Source: Streptococcus infantis (GTDB taxonomy: Bacteria; Bacillota; Bacilli; Lactobacillales; Streptococcaceae). Taken from it: a DNA stretch of 64,000 bases. The position numbers were made by a program, and so were the translations under genes. Shown piece by piece: positions 18,998 to 27,700 of this stretch. How positions within the stretch are numbered: position 1 is the first letter of the stretch; each line of letters opens with the position of its first letter. The notes below the pieces were generated by a model, which worked only from the letters and a program-made list of their open reading frames with translations, had not been told where the DNA came from and made no database searches. The DNA is taken from contig NZ_JYGT01000007.1 in NCBI RefSeq assembly GCF_000960085.1, forward strand, positions 124,001 through 188,000. Direction: 5' to 3'.

Positions 18998-19957
18998 TTA
19001 TTGCAAGACAAGAGATGCTGCCCCAATTACTCCAGCGTCATTTCCTAGAGTTGCAAGAGCTAGCTTAGTTGTTGTACGAACTTGTGGGAAGGTATTTTCA
19101 TCATAAACCTTTTGCACACCTTGGAGAAGGAATTCCCCCGCAGCTGAAACTCCACCACCGATAACAATCGTTGATGGATTTAGGATAGAACCGATGTTGG
19201 CACACGCAATACCCAAGTAACGTGAGAAGTTACGGTAAACGATCAAGGCAAGGTCGTCCCCTTCTTTTGCAAGATCAAAGACAGTTTTGGATGTTACTTC
19301 TTCACCGTCGTCGATCAAGCGTTTCAAGGCCGCATCGCCTTCGTATTCATCTGCATAACGACGAGTCAAGTTGACAATACCTGTTGCTGAAGCTACTGTC
19401 TCAAGACAGCCTTTTTTACCACAAGTACATGGGATTGGTTGGTCAAAGTCAACTGTGATATGTCCAAGTTCACCTGCAGCACCTGCAACACCGTGAAGCA
19501 ATTTACCTTCTGCCACGATACCGCCACCAACACCTGTACCAAGAGTCATAAAGACAACGTCTGGTTGGTTTTCACCAGCACCCATCCAACGCTCACCAAG
19601 AGCAGCTACGTTAGCGTCATTGTCGATAAAGAATGGAATACCCAAGGCTTTTTCCATCTTTTCTTTGATTGGTTGAAGAGTTTTCCAGTTGAGGTTGTAG
19701 GCTCCGATAACAGTTCCATTTTCACGGTCAACTACACCAGGTGAACCCATACCAATCCCTTGGAAATCAGTCGCAGCCAATCCAAGCAATTCAAAACGAT
19801 GTTGAATAGACTCAATCATATCATCTACAATGTGGCTTCCTTCGTCCAAAATGTTGGTCTTGATAGACCATTTTTCTTGGATTTCTCCTTCTTGAGTTAA
19901 AATTGCAAACTTGACAGAAGTTCCACCAAGGTCAATCCCAATAATCTTTTGACTCAT
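18998..19957 (-). CDS. gki: Glucokinase, ROK family
   Basis: Phosphorylates glucose to glucose-6-phosphate in the cytoplasm. 319 residues. N-terminal phosphate motif IGIDLGGTSVKFAIL, the FIDNDANVAALGE and TLGTGVGGGIV blocks, and the ROK zinc/signature region GELGHITVDFDQPIPCTCGKKGCLETVAS. C-terminal IGGGVSAAGEFLLQG. This is the mitis-group gki used in multilocus typing. It is monocistronic with its own terminator. Confidence 0.97.
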   Translation of the reverse strand: MSQKIIGIDLGGTSVKFAILTQEGEIQEKWSIKTNILDEGSHIVDDMIESIQHRFELLGLAATDFQGIGMGSPGVVDRENGTVIGAYNLNWKTLQPIKEKMEKALGIPFFIDNDANVAALGERWMGAGENQPDVVFMTLGTGVGGGIVAEGKLLHGVAGAAGELGHITVDFDQPIPCTCGKKGCLETVASATGIVNLTRRYADEYEGDAALKRLIDDGEEVTSKTVFDLAKEGDDLALIVYRNFSRYLGIACANIGSILNPSTIVIGGGVSAAGEFLLQGVQKVYDENTFPQVRTTTKLALATLGNDAGVIGAASLVLQ

Positions 19958-20060
19958 CTTTTTCTCCTTATCCTTAATTGAAAATGCTTATAGTAATAGT
20001 ATAACAAAAACTACTTATCAATGCAGAGGTTTGCATTAACTTTACAGAATTTTTTCTATT

Positions 20061-20906
20061 CTATGGTTTCCACAAACCAGAAGCATCTACATAATAGCGT
20101 CCACCATCCACTCGTTCATTCTTAGCCATTTTACCATCCGATTTCAAATAGTAATTTCCTTGCCATGCATTGCGTGCATAAGATCCATCTGATTTGAGGT
20201 AATACCAAGATTGGTAAGAAGAGTCATAGACCCATTCACTCTGAGCCATTTTCCCATTTGACTTGAGGTAATATGCACCTTGCCAAGTATTATGCGCATA
20301 AGATCCATCTGATTTGAGGTAATACCAAGCTTTGTAGTAAGAATCATAAATCCATTCACCCTGAGCCATCTTACCATCTGATTTGAGATAGTAACTTCCC
20401 TGCCAAGTATTGCGTGCATAAGATCCATCTGATTTGAGGTAATACCAGGCTTGGTAATAGTTATCGTATACCCACTCATTCTCAGCCATTCTTCCATCTG
20501 ACTTGAGATAGTAAGCACCCTGCCAAGTATTTGTTACTGTTTTCCCATTTTCAGAAAAATAGTACCAAGATCCATTCTGACGAACCCAGCCACTTTCAGC
20601 TGCTACACTTGAGGTAGGTGCTGCACTATTTGGTGCTACATTGGTGTTAGCTTGTGATGTACTCGACTTTTTCTCTTTTAAAACACCCTTAGGCGCATTC
20701 TTCGATTCACAGGCAATCCCATCATGATCCTTATCTAGAGTAGTAGAATACCCTGGTTCTCCCTTATGAATATCTGCATAACCATTCTCCCAAGCTTCCT
20801 TACAGCTTGAAAAATGGATACTTTCATCTGCCACAACTGGATGTAAAAACAAAGCTAGAGCAGGTAAAGAAGCTAGACCAAGTTTTAATAAATGACGTTT
20901 GTTCAT
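20061..20906 (-). CDS. Secreted Excalibur / choline-binding-repeat protein
   Basis: 281-residue secreted protein. The signal peptide is MNKRHLLKLGLASLPALALFLHPVVADE. Residues about 30-66 form an Excalibur calcium-binding domain: SCKEAWENGYADIHKGEPGY followed by DKDHDGIACE, with Cys pair and DxDxDG loop. A short Ser/Thr/Ala linker leads to about nine choline-binding repeats (GSWYYFSENG, AWYYLKSDGSYARNTWQGSY) from residue about 107 to the end. It should attach to phosphorylcholine on teichoic acids. No catalytic domain is seen. Similar to a pneumococcal surface protein at the same locus. Good SD AGGAGG 6 bases upstream. Confidence 0.88.
   Translation of the reverse strand: MNKRHLLKLGLASLPALALFLHPVVADESIHFSSCKEAWENGYADIHKGEPGYSTTLDKDHDGIACESKNAPKGVLKEKKSSTSQANTNVAPNSAAPTSSVAAESGWVRQNGSWYYFSENGKTVTNTWQGAYYLKSDGRMAENEWVYDNYYQAWYYLKSDGSYARNTWQGSYYLKSDGKMAQGEWIYDSYYKAWYYLKSDGSYAHNTWQGAYYLKSNGKMAQSEWVYDSSYQSWYYLKSDGSYARNAWQGNYYLKSDGKMAKNERVDGGRYYVDASGLWKP
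20141..20530 (-). repeat. 120-bp tandem repeats in the choline-binding gene
   Basis: The DNA encoding the choline-binding tail repeats with an exact 120-bp period (units beginning near 20161, 20281, 20401 and 20521), i.e. pairs of 20-residue modules. Units differ by only a few bases, suggesting recent duplication or gene conversion. Confidence 0.85.
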
Positions 20907-20955
20907 GATTTCCTCCTAAAATTATAATATTAATCTCGATATTATTTTATCAAAC

Positions 20956-21111
20956 TTATTTCAGCAATTCAAGAAAACTTCTAGTTATTTCTGCAAACTC
21001 TTTTGGTTTTGCCCTATTCAAGATATGAGGGCCGTCAGGGATAATCTGAAATTAAGAATCTGGCAACAGTTGTTGAATACCTACCATAACCTTTAGATTA
21101 GGCTTATCCAT
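20956..21111 (-). pseudogene. Alpha/beta-hydrolase C-terminal remnant
   Basis: Minus-strand reading gives MDKPNLKVMVGIQQLLPDS, then a stop, then FQIIPDGPHILNRAKPKEFA and EITRSFLELLK. The PDGPHxLN...P.EFA..I..FL block is the typical end of alpha/beta hydrolases, including the catalytic His. The in-frame TAA and the missing upstream catalytic Ser/Asp region show a broken gene. It lies between the choline-binding protein and pabB. Confidence 0.7.
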
Positions 21112-21130
21112 GTAAAAAAATTAGTTTCAT

Positions 21131-22852
21131 TTAGTTCTCCTTCACTGACAACTCATACAAGCCCCTAACTGCATTACAGCCATAAATAACTTCTGCTTCT
21201 TTCAAATCTGATAAAATCAAGACCTTCTCTTCTACCTGCCCACTTTCAAGTAAATGCTGGCGATAAATCCCTGATAAAATGCCAAGAGTACTAGGTGGGG
21301 TATAGAGCTTACCATCCATTTTTAAGATTAGATTCCCAATGGAGGTCTCAAGCAATTTTCCATCAGCAGTGTGATAGATGATTTCCTGCTCTCCCACTGT
21401 CAAATGTGGTCGGTGTGTCGTCTTAAAGTAGGTAAAGGCCTGCTCCAAATCCGCTTCCTGTAGACAAAGTTTGGCCTGACAAAAGTTAGAGCTAAGTGGT
21501 GTCAATACTTGTCGTTCAATTTCAATCTCTCCAGATTTGCTGAGACTGATTCGTATCCGATAATCTTGACAGATGTCACAAGACTGGTACTCCTTCTCTA
21601 TTTTTTGTCTCAAAACTTCTTGGTCAAATGGAAAGGCAAAATAACGACTAGCCTTTTGCAATCTTTCTAGATGTTGCTTTTCAAAGAGCAATTTTTTCTG
21701 GTTGATTTTCCCTGTCGTAATCAGCTGAAAACAAGGCTGTTTTCGATAAAGAACCGCTGCTTTTTGCTGGACTTCACGGTATTCTGACTCCCAAGTACTA
21801 TCCCAAGTGATGCCACCTCCGACACCATAGATGGCTTGCCCTCCATGCAGTTGAATGGTTCGAATGGCTACGTTGAAAATCCGTCTACCATTGGGAAGTA
21901 AGAGTCCAAATGTCCCACAGTAAACTCCTCTGGGTTGGGGTTCCAAGTCCTTGATAATTTCCATGGTCGCTATCTTGGGAGCTCCTGTGATGGAGCCACA
22001 TGGAAAAAGCGAACGGAAGATTTCTACTAGATCAACATCCGGTCGTAACTGACTCTTGATAGTCGAAGTCATCTGCCACACCGTAGAATACTGCTCCACT
22101 TGGCATAAACGCTCCACATGCTCACTACCAACCTCAGAAATACGATTCATGTCATTGCGCAAGAGATCCACTATCATCATGTTTTCTGAACGATTTTTGG
22201 GATCCTGTTCCAACCAAGCCGCCTCTTTCAAGTCGTCATCGTTATTCAAACCACGTTTAGTCGTCCCCTTCATAGGACGAGTCGTCAACTCACGACCATT
22301 TTGCTCAAAAAAGAGTTCAGGACTCATGGAAATCACTGCCATATCATCATGCTCTACGTAGGCATTATATCCCGCTTCCTGCTCAACCACCATACGATTG
22401 TAAATGGCAAAAGGATTAGCACTTAAATTCTGCTTGAGTTGGACAGTATAATTGACCTGATAGGTATCTCCTTGTCTTAAATGATGGTGAATTTGGGCAA
22501 TCGCCTTTTCATAGTCCTCAGCAGATGTTACTTCCTGCCAATTTGATGGCAAATCCACCTCCTCATAAGTCAGAGGGATACTGGATTTTTCTACACTATC
22601 ATGAATAGTGAAATAGAGGAGATACTCTCCTAACAAGGGACCTGAGTGTACTGCTAATTTTTCCTCAAAAGCTGGTGCAGCCTCATAGCTGACATAGCCC
22701 ACCACATAGTAGCCTTGCTCTTGGTAGCTTTCCACTTGTGCTAATAAGTACGCCACTTGTGCTAAATCTCTGGTTTTTAACTCTTTGATAGGCTGGGTAA
22801 AGGTGTATCTCTCGCCCAAAGCCCTAAAATCAATCACTGTTTTTCTATGCAT
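21131..22852 (-). CDS. pabB: Fused aminodeoxychorismate synthase component I / 4-amino-4-deoxychorismate lyase
   Basis: 573-residue fusion making p-aminobenzoate for folate. Residues 1 to about 370 are the chorismate-binding domain (MSPELFFEQNGRELTTRPMKGT, KNRSENMMIVDLLRNDMNRI, FPCGSITGAPKIATMEII, YREVQQKAAVLYR). Residues about 380-573 form a class-IV aminotransferase-like lyase (PabC), ending YHTADGKLLETSIGNLILKM and GCNAVRGLYEL. The start at 22852 has only a weak, close AGGAT. A terminator separates it from msrAB upstream. Confidence 0.93.
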   Translation of the reverse strand: MHRKTVIDFRALGERYTFTQPIKELKTRDLAQVAYLLAQVESYQEQGYYVVGYVSYEAAPAFEEKLAVHSGPLLGEYLLYFTIHDSVEKSSIPLTYEEVDLPSNWQEVTSAEDYEKAIAQIHHHLRQGDTYQVNYTVQLKQNLSANPFAIYNRMVVEQEAGYNAYVEHDDMAVISMSPELFFEQNGRELTTRPMKGTTKRGLNNDDDLKEAAWLEQDPKNRSENMMIVDLLRNDMNRISEVGSEHVERLCQVEQYSTVWQMTSTIKSQLRPDVDLVEIFRSLFPCGSITGAPKIATMEIIKDLEPQPRGVYCGTFGLLLPNGRRIFNVAIRTIQLHGGQAIYGVGGGITWDSTWESEYREVQQKAAVLYRKQPCFQLITTGKINQKKLLFEKQHLERLQKASRYFAFPFDQEVLRQKIEKEYQSCDICQDYRIRISLSKSGEIEIERQVLTPLSSNFCQAKLCLQEADLEQAFTYFKTTHRPHLTVGEQEIIYHTADGKLLETSIGNLILKMDGKLYTPPSTLGILSGIYRQHLLESGQVEEKVLILSDLKEAEVIYGCNAVRGLYELSVKEN

Positions 22853-22867
22853 ATCCTAAGTATACCA

Positions 22868-22903
22868 TAAAAGCCAGATCCCAAACAGGAGATCTGGCTT
22901 TTT
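22868..22903 (-). terminator. Terminator downstream of msrAB
   Basis: Perfect 12-bp stem AAAAGCCAGATC/GATCTGGCTTTT (22869-22880 and 22891-22902) with a 10-base loop and T tail on the minus strand. Confidence 0.9.
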
Positions 22904-22924
22904 AACTAATATGGTTGAGAAAAC

Positions 22925-24040
22925 TTACTCAACATAACCCAACAAATAGCCATAGCCCTTTTCTTCCATTTGATCCTTAGGAATAAAGCGAATGGACAGA
23001 CTATTGATACAATAGCGTAGACCTCCCTTGTCCTGAGGTCCATCTGTAAAGACATGTCCTAGGTGAGAATCCCCTGTTCGACTTCTGACTTCTGTTCTGA
23101 CCATATTGTATGACTTGTCTTCCTTGTAGGTCGCAACATCTGGACTGATAGGCTGGGTAAAACTTGGCCAACCACAGCCCGATTCGAATTTATCTTTCGA
23201 AGAAAAGAGAGGTTCGCCAGTCGCAACATCCACATAAAGACCTGCTTCAAATTGATCCCAGTAACGATTTGAAAAGGCACGTTCTGTTTGACCATTTTGA
23301 GTCACGGCATACTCCTCTGGAGACAAAAGTTTTTTCAATTCATCGTCGCTCGGTTTTGGATATTGACTTGCATCAATAACAGGATAGGCTGCTTGATTGA
23401 CATTGATATGACAATATCCATTAGGGTTTTTCTGGAGATAGTCTTGGTGGTAGTCCTCAGCCACAATAAAGTTTCTTAAGGATTCCTTTTCTACCGCTAA
23501 AGGTTGGTCGTACTTCTTAGCAACTTGATCAAAAACTTGATTGATGACTTCTAAATCTTTCTCATCTGTATAGTAGACTCCTGTTCTGTACTGAGTTCCC
23601 ACATCATTTCCCTGCTTATTCTTACTGATTGGATTGATAATGCGGAAATAATGGAGCAAAATTTCTTTTAAAGAGATTTGATTGGCATCATAGGTCACAT
23701 GAACAGTCTCAGCATGTCCAGTCTGGCCGATCAATTCATACTGGGTTGTTTCTCCTCTCCCATTAGCGTAGCCAGAAACAGCATCTGTCACACCTGCTAC
23801 TCTTGAAAAATACTCTTCGACTCCCCAGAAACAACCTCCTGCTAGATAGATATCATGTAAGTCAGCATCTTTACTTGGTTGAGTTTTTTTCGTGACTTTT
23901 TGTCCTTGACTAACTGCTGCCTTCTCGATTTGAGTGGTATCTGTGTAGCTTGCGCTCCTTTTTTCCAAAAGAAATAAAAGTCCAATAATAATGCAAATGA
24001 TGATTCCTATGAATACAATTATTTTTAATTTATCATTCAT
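22925..24040 (-). CDS. msrAB: Surface-exposed methionine sulfoxide reductase MsrA-MsrB fusion
   Basis: 371-residue bifunctional enzyme that reduces both S and R epimers of methionine sulfoxide. An N-terminal membrane anchor ([19 protein letters not shown], residues about 8-26) puts it outside the membrane. MsrA domain: [11 protein letters not shown] with catalytic Cys70. MsrB domain: [18 protein letters not shown] and the catalytic Cys in [12 protein letters not shown]. It matches pneumococcal MsrAB1, which is re-reduced by thioredoxin lipoprotein Etrx1. That partner lies 9 bases upstream in the same operon. Confidence 0.95.
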   Translation of the reverse strand: MNDKLKIIVFIGIIICIIIGLLFLLEKRSASYTDTTQIEKAAVSQGQKVTKKTQPSKDADLHDIYLAGGCFWGVEEYFSRVAGVTDAVSGYANGRGETTQYELIGQTGHAETVHVTYDANQISLKEILLHYFRIINPISKNKQGNDVGTQYRTGVYYTDEKDLEVINQVFDQVAKKYDQPLAVEKESLRNFIVAEDYHQDYLQKNPNGYCHINVNQAAYPVIDASQYPKPSDDELKKLLSPEEYAVTQNGQTERAFSNRYWDQFEAGLYVDVATGEPLFSSKDKFESGCGWPSFTQPISPDVATYKEDKSYNMVRTEVRSRTGDSHLGHVFTDGPQDKGGLRYCINSLSIRFIPKDQMEEKGYGYLLGYVE

Positions 24041-24049
24041 GATGAGCCT

Positions 24050-24610
24050 CTAATCTATGCTTTTTAGCGTCTGTAAAATAGTTTCCTTGTCCATAAAACC
24101 TGGCTGGGTCTTGACTAGTTTGCCTTCTTTATCGATAAAGGCCTGAGTCGGATAAGAACGAACTCCGTAACTCGCCAAAAGTTGTCCCGAAGGGTCTAAC
24201 AATACTGGTAAATCTTTATAGTCCAAGACCTGATACCATTTCTTGAAGCCTTCTTCTGCTTGCTCGCCTTTTTGACCAGGAGAAACGACTGTCAAGATGA
24301 CATAGTCATCACTTGCTTCTTTTGCAAGTTCATCTGTATCAGGAAGACTGGCTAGACAAATAGAGCACCAAGATGCCCAAAATTTGAGATAGACCTTTTT
24401 ACCTTTGTAATCTGATAGATGGTAGTTTTTCCCATCAACTCCCGTGAGTTCAAAATCTGGAACTACTTCTCCTTTTTTTGCTACCTGAGAGCTAACTTGC
24501 GCTTGTTTGTCTTCATTTTGCTTATCAGCCTGGCTCCCCATCTGATTTTTACAAGCTGACAGACAGAGTAGACTAGCGCAGACCAATACAGTTTCTTGCC
24601 ATTTTTTCAT
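24050..24610 (-). CDS. etrx1: TlpA/Etrx-type extracellular thioredoxin-like lipoprotein
   Basis: 186-residue lipoprotein. The signal MKKWQETVLVCASLLCLSAC has the lipobox LSAC (lipidated Cys20). The AhpC/TSA-Redoxin fold contains the active-site pair C82-S-I-C85 in FWASWCSICLASLPD. It supplies electrons to surface MsrAB. The start at 24610 follows AAAGG with 8-base spacing; Met at 24616 is a near-equal alternative. In pneumococcus a CcdA membrane reductant donor is the third operon gene. No ccdA is present here on either side. Confidence 0.9.
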   Translation of the reverse strand: MKKWQETVLVCASLLCLSACKNQMGSQADKQNEDKQAQVSSQVAKKGEVVPDFELTGVDGKNYHLSDYKGKKVYLKFWASWCSICLASLPDTDELAKEASDDYVILTVVSPGQKGEQAEEGFKKWYQVLDYKDLPVLLDPSGQLLASYGVRSYPTQAFIDKEGKLVKTQPGFMDKETILQTLKSID

Positions 24611-24730
24611 CTTCATCACCTTTCTCACTCCTCATATGAATATAGAAATTGTATTATAGCTCTATTATATACCTACCATACTAAAAATACTTAGAATCTG
24701 TTTGGAAAATCAATAATCTTCTTGATTACA

Positions 24731-24759
24731 AAAACTCCCACCTGCTAAGCAGATGAGAG
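24731..24759 (-). terminator. Terminator of the UPF0340-zmp operon
   Basis: 11-bp stem with two G-U pairs (24735-24745 and 24749-24759), loop TTA, followed on the minus strand by TTTTTG. It lies 8 bases after the protease stop. Confidence 0.8.
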
Positions 24760-24766
24760 CTTTGGA

Positions 24767-27700
24767 TTATTTAAAGATAGAAGTTTTAAAGCTATCTGTT
24801 TGTTGAAGAAGTTTCTTGAAGACCTTTTCTTTAAGTGATACGGTATTGTCAAATTTAACAGATCCCTTACTTAGAGTAGCCTTATCTTTATCAACTGCTT
24901 CAGCAAATGCGCGTTTCAAGTCTTCATAGCTATTGTATGTTTTACCATCGATTTCAATAGATTGAATTCCATTTTTGGCACTTGTCACAACTTCTTTGAA
25001 ATAAGCTTTCTTCCAATCTTCAAGATTGTTGAATTTTCCTTCAGAAATCTTATTAATGATGAAGTCATCACCTAGAGTCTCTTTACCAGCTTTCTTAGAT
25101 TCAGCTTTTAGCATATTAGATGCATAGTTTAAGAATCCTTTTTCGTAGCCATAGTAACCCCAGATTCTGAAAGTATTATGTTTAAATGACATCGCTCCAG
25201 GAGCACCTTCACTTGTGTTACCACCATAGATACCAGACATCATTGGAACGTTCACATAAGCAGAATCAAAGTCAGTAGGATTATAAACTCTGTTACCTGG
25301 ACCACGGTTAGTCATAAAGTTATTGGTTACTAAGTCATCTACTGTACGTAAAGGAATAGCTTTTTCCTCATCACTTAAAGGTCTAACCTTATCGAATTGG
25401 TTCTTGGTGTTATTTCCTCGGTATTGCTTATCAACCTTCTTGAACCAAGCATTATTCAAATCTTGATTTGCCTTATCGAGAACAGCCTCTCCTTCCAGAT
25501 AATCCAGAAGCATGAGGGTGTCATTGTAGCCCTTCATGTAACGATCAATTTCGTCACGAGACTTCAGATCATTTGGATTGGTGTTATACCATTGATTTCC
25601 ATCATTTGGACGTTCATAAGCCATATTGAGACCTAGGGCTTTGTATTCACCGTTTGGATTTGATACGGATGGAGTTTGCAACATTCCTTGTGCAAATGCT
25701 TCAAGGTCAGTTCCTTCACGGTGTCTTGAGCCACCTAGATAAACCATTCGATCATTGACGTGAGTCGTTTCGTGAGTAAAGGCAGAAACTCCAAAATCAC
25801 TAATCATGTCCGTCACCATAAAGAAGACAGAATCATCCTTATATGGATTCGCATAAACGCGAGCCACAGCTCCCATACGCCAATCAGTCGTATGGTAACG
25901 GTCTGTAGGTCCATACAATTCACGGATAGGCGCCACATCTTTACCACTGTTTGTATGGCCATAACGGTCAGTACTAATGTCTTTATAATTCTGGTTATCC
26001 AGTACAGGTGTTGGAACCATATTATTGCTCTTCAAGAGCTGATTACGTACTTTATCTAGAGATAGACGTGACCAGAAATCTAGGTAATTCTGTTGTCCTT
26101 TAGCAACCTTATCAATTTCAGCTTTGAAGGCATTACGCTCTGCTTCAGTGTTCTTACCATATTTTTCAAATGAACTGTAGGCCATGGTATTATATGTTGA
26201 AATCAAGAACATATGGGCATCTTTTAAGTTCAACAGAGGTAAAATCATCTTGCCATGCATATCGTTATTTAAGCCTTCGTAAGCTCTATGTTTCTTATCT
26301 GCAAAATCAGGATTTGTTGTTTTTGGTTCCACGATATAGACATTATCTTTAGTTGCTTTGATAAACCAATCATTCAAGTCTGTATCTTTTGTGAAGAGTT
26401 CCATGTTATATTTCAGGAAGTCATTTAGGTTACCAGAAAGAGTATTTTTAGCAACTACTTCACGGAAGGCATCGTGTGTACGAGTTCCTTTGACATAATC
26501 TTCTTTTGAACCAATTTCAATCAAACGGTCTAATACACTTACATTCTTACCATAGAAGTCTGGCTTGAACAACATGAGTTGCTTGATATTGAAATCATCA
26601 AACTTCACTCCGTAATAACGGTTAAGGTAAGATAGGCCAAGGAGAATCGCTGCCTTGTTATCATCAATTTTCTTGATCAAAGCACGTTTAGCAGCCTCAT
26701 CTGTATTTAATTGATGATCCTCATTTTCAACCAACTGTTTCACAAATTTAGTAAGATTATCCTTAACTTCTTTAAAGGTTTCTTCAAGATAAAGGTTCTT
26801 AATAGCATTAACTTTGTTTGGACCAGTTCTACCAAGGTGCGTGTAGATTGGGTCAGATTGTAATTCCACAGGACTTAATTTTTCAACAATAGCATTGATG
26901 AGATCACTACGGTCCTTGTCAACCATATTCGGAGTATAAACAACTTCACCAAGTTCTGCAATACCGTACTCTTTCACTTGTTTCACTTTTGAATCTTTAG
27001 GTGAAATGGTAAGGATATCTTTTGTCTTATCTGCATAGTGGATCATAATATGATCAGCATCAGCCAATTCCGTTACAAAGGTATTGCCTTTCATAGCAGT
27101 TACAGACAATATTTCTTTAGTCAAGAGAGGACTTCCTGCGGCTAATTTATTACCTTGGTCTACAATCCACTCTTTATTATAGAAAGGTTGAAGTTTTGCA
27201 ATATTACGGTAAGCTAGCTCACGAGTTGCATCATAACTATCAATTGCTTTGTACTGATCGTCTTTGTTTAGACTGTTATTAAGCTTGTCTTCAATAGGTT
27301 TGCTGCTGGTAAATTTATCAGCAGTGATCCCCATTGCTTCAATTTTCTTCTCGGCTTCAGCCAGTGAGATACTTGGAATTTTACGTGAATTGTTAAAGGA
27401 TTTTTTACCTTCACTCACGTCATCAACACTATAATTACGTTTGGTTCTTGAATAAGTGAAGTAGTCGTCAGCATCAATATCTGAATGACCAAACACCATC
27501 TCACCTGTTTTGACTTTCATCATGGTGATATTGTCTTCAATAGCACCTAAGGCCCAGTTGGTACCCAGCAATCCACCAGACTGAACAGCTTCTTTCAGTT
27601 CGATAGAACCTTTAGCAACTGAATTTCTTAGGACCCCTTCTGTACCGACCGTGTAGTTATTAGCACCATTTTGAGATGAATAGACAAGTCCTGCAGCTTT

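Noticed and set aside
20144-20518. Second minus-strand frame inside the choline-binding gene
   Set aside because: It is an alternative reading of the 120-bp repeats; the main frame has the signal peptide and choline-binding motifs.
20161-20530. Evenly spaced repeats as a CRISPR array
   Set aside because: The 120-bp period is coding DNA for choline-binding modules with no distinct spacers; no cas genes occur in the window.
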